Shown: piece after piece, positions 62,755-64,000 of the stretch
How the letters are laid out: each line of letters begins with the position of its first letter
How positions within the stretch are numbered: position 1 is the first letter of the stretch
Assembly (NCBI GenBank): GCA_963824985.1
Contig: CAWGRQ010000036.1
Span: 1 to 64,000 of the forward strand
Direction: 5' to 3'
Length of the DNA: 64,000 nt
Source: JAFNAG01 sp963824985
GTDB taxonomy: Bacteria; Acidobacteriota; UBA6911
Position numbers and translations under genes: made by a program
The notes under the pieces: model-generated
The model's input: the letters and a program-made list of their open reading frames with translations, nothing else
Databases searched by the model: none
What the model was told of the DNA's origin: nothing

Positions 62755-63810
62755 TTATTTGCCGGCACCAGCCGCGGTCTTGGCGGCAAAATATCCCGAT
62801 CGATACCGAACGTGAAGGCTGCTGGCGATCGGGAGATCCAGGGCGACCTTGATGCGTCGCCAGGCTCCGTCCCGCGCCGGATTTGAGGATGTGTAACTGA
62901 TGCTGTACTGGCTCCGGAGTTCGTGCGCCACCTGGGCGACGATCGGGTGGATCTCTTTCACATCGTTCGGGAAAAAGGCCTTCCCGCCCGTCTCCTCACA
63001 GATTCTCTGCAACGCATCATGCGCCTTTTCCGGCTCCGACTTCGACCAGCGGCCGAACAATCCCTTTTCCGGAGTCGGATTCAAAAACCCCACGGCATAA
63101 ATCTGCACGTCGGATTCCTGAACCTTGGCCACCATCTCGTCCAGGCTGTAATAGCTGTCGCGATCCTCACCGTCGGAGATCACGATGAGCGCCTTCTTCG
63201 GCTTGGAGCCTTTCTGCGCCTTCTGCACACTCAGGTAGATTGCGTCGTACAGAGCGGTTCCGCCCGTGACGATAGTGTTGTTGAGGGTATCGGTAATCAA
63301 GTCGGCGTCGTTGGTATAATCCTCGAGCAGTTCAACTTCGCTGTTAAACCCGATCAGAAATTCCTCATCGTCGGGGTTGCCGGCACGGATGAACGCGAGC
63401 GCCGCCCGGTTCACATTCTCCATCTTATCCCGCATGCTGCCGCTGGTGTCGAGAACGATTCCGAGGCTGACGGGGACATCCTCCCGAGAAAAGGAGATGA
63501 TGTTTTGACCGATTCCGTCTTCGAAGAGCTTGAAGTTCTCCTTCGCCAGACCGGTTACGAACAAGCCGTTTTTGTCGGTGACCGATGTGTGGACGACCAC
63601 CAGGTCGACGTTGACTCCAATCCGGAAATCCTTCTGAGCCTCCTGGGGAGACTTCGATTCCAGTTCCGGCTTGACTGGCTTCTTACGTTCCTGTTGTTCC
63701 GTTTTTTTCTGATCCGCTCCGGGAGCGGGATACACACCGATTCCTGTCAGCAGCAGCCCCATTGCCGCCCCCGCCCGAATCCAGGAGCGGACGCTAGTTC
63801 TTCGCGGCAT
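62755..63810 (-). CDS. VWFA-related acidobacterial protein with intact MIDAS
   Basis: 351 residues. Signal peptide (SWIRAGAAMGLLLTGIGVYP) and a charged Lys/Glu/Gln linker (KKTEQQERKKPVKPELESKS) precede a beta domain (FRIGVNVDLVVVHTSVTDKN, FKLFEDGIGQNIISFS) and a vWFA domain. The metal site is complete: VLDTSGSMRDKM, with Thr in NTIVTGGTALYDAIY and Asp in VISDGEDRDS. The end LRSQYSISYTSSNPARDGAWRRI is the family signature. It is probably exported and binds a protein partner through a divalent metal. Its start overlaps the preceding VWFA gene by 17 bases, so the two are translationally coupled. Confidence 0.88.
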   Translation of the reverse strand: MPRRTSVRSWIRAGAAMGLLLTGIGVYPAPGADQKKTEQQERKKPVKPELESKSPQEAQKDFRIGVNVDLVVVHTSVTDKNGLFVTGLAKENFKLFEDGIGQNIISFSREDVPVSLGIVLDTSGSMRDKMENVNRAALAFIRAGNPDDEEFLIGFNSEVELLEDYTNDADLITDTLNNTIVTGGTALYDAIYLSVQKAQKGSKPKKALIVISDGEDRDSYYSLDEMVAKVQESDVQIYAVGFLNPTPEKGLFGRWSKSEPEKAHDALQRICEETGGKAFFPNDVKEIHPIVAQVAHELRSQYSISYTSSNPARDGAWRRIKVALDLPIASSLHVRYRSGYFAAKTAAGAGK

Positions 63811-64000
63811 AGTATCCCTCCCTGGCGTGCACGATCAGTCTGGGCAGACCCTCGGGTGGATCGAGTTTGACCTGAATTTTGCGCCATTTGCCGTCATGGG
63901 TCTTGTTGGTCGGGCTATAGCCAAGAACATACTGGTTCCGCAGCTCGGCATGTATCAGTTCGATGTAGTAATCGAGTTCGTTGAAGCTAAGGGGAAAGTA
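63794..64000 (-). CDS. VWFA-related acidobacterial protein, C-terminal 68 residues (partial)
   Basis: Only the C-terminus is in the window; the stop TAG is at 63794-63796 and the frame is open to the right edge. The visible part reads FNELDYYIELIHAELRNQY, then VLGYSPTNKTHDGKWRKIQV and YYAAKN at the end, the same closing segment as the two other VWFA proteins. It is the upstream member of a tandem pair with the next gene, overlapping its start by 17 bases. Confidence 0.8.
   Translation of the reverse strand, partial: YFPLSFNELDYYIELIHAELRNQYVLGYSPTNKTHDGKWRKIQVKLDPPEGLPRLIVHAREGYYAAKN

Noticed and set aside
1..64000. CRISPR array, prophage, IS element, tRNA or rRNA
   Set aside because: No spaced direct repeats, transposase or integrase text, or tRNA-like T-arm sequences were found by eye; a tRNA scan could still find one.

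Overview
The window looks like chromosomal DNA of an Acidobacteriota member, probably uncultured. By eye it is GC-rich. Three von Willebrand-A proteins of the 'VWFA-related Acidobacterial domain' type lie at its right end, and large secreted beta-rich proteins alternate with housekeeping genes. There are no phage, plasmid, IS or CRISPR signatures, no rRNA, and I found no tRNA. The assignment is an inference from gene content.

Layout. 1-5.1 kb (- strand): a zinc-ribbon protein, an SPFH/GYF_2 protein, a membrane-anchored MutS-like ATPase and a DksA-finger/PP2C phosphatase. 5.4-7.5 kb: an RRM protein and a PLP-dependent decarboxylase. 7.6-16 kb: three large exported proteins (HExxH/nidogen-like, OmpA with Ig-like repeats, Asp-box repeats). 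16.1-21 kb: an M16-fold protein without zinc motifs and a membrane PP2C phosphatase. 21.2-25.8 kb: a tight five-gene operon (HTH-receiver regulator, sugar-phosphate isomerase, DapF-like protein lacking both catalytic cysteines, M20 peptidase, TonB-C protein). 26.4-29.7 kb: an M16 peptidase pair, active plus inactive. 30.1-32 kb: a damaged secreted protein. 32.5-37.2 kb: the PrkA-YeaH-SpoVR cluster. 37.4-41.7 kb: an RND efflux adaptor and pump. 41.9-44.5 kb: a secreted repeat protein. 44.7-48.7 kb (- strand): ccsA-hemA-hemC-hemD. 48.8-53.1 kb: M50 protease, scpA, scpB, an RsuA/RluB-type pseudouridine synthase, ribE and an unknown exported protein. 53.1-55.3 kb: plsC and a RibBX-like ribBA. 55.4-64 kb: VWFA proteins, a LysW-like carrier protein with a HAD-like protein and larE, galE, and a hybrid histidine kinase.

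Functional threads. Haem synthesis is linked to cytochrome c assembly. Riboflavin synthesis is represented by ribE and a ribBA whose GTP cyclohydrolase half has lost its zinc cysteines. Signalling is rich in PP2C phosphatases, a receiver protein, a hybrid kinase and PrkA.

Sequence quality. At least ten single-base frame breaks interrupt otherwise well-conserved genes (zinc ribbon, SPFH two, M20, PrkA, histidine kinase, and about five in the 30-32 kb gene). Several are an extra A on the coding strand. Removing or adding one base restores family-typical proteins, so I treat most as probable consensus errors. The 30-32 kb gene may be genuinely decaying. The strongest candidates for new biology are the Ser/Ser DapF-like protein in its operon and the LysW-like gene with a long acidic tail.
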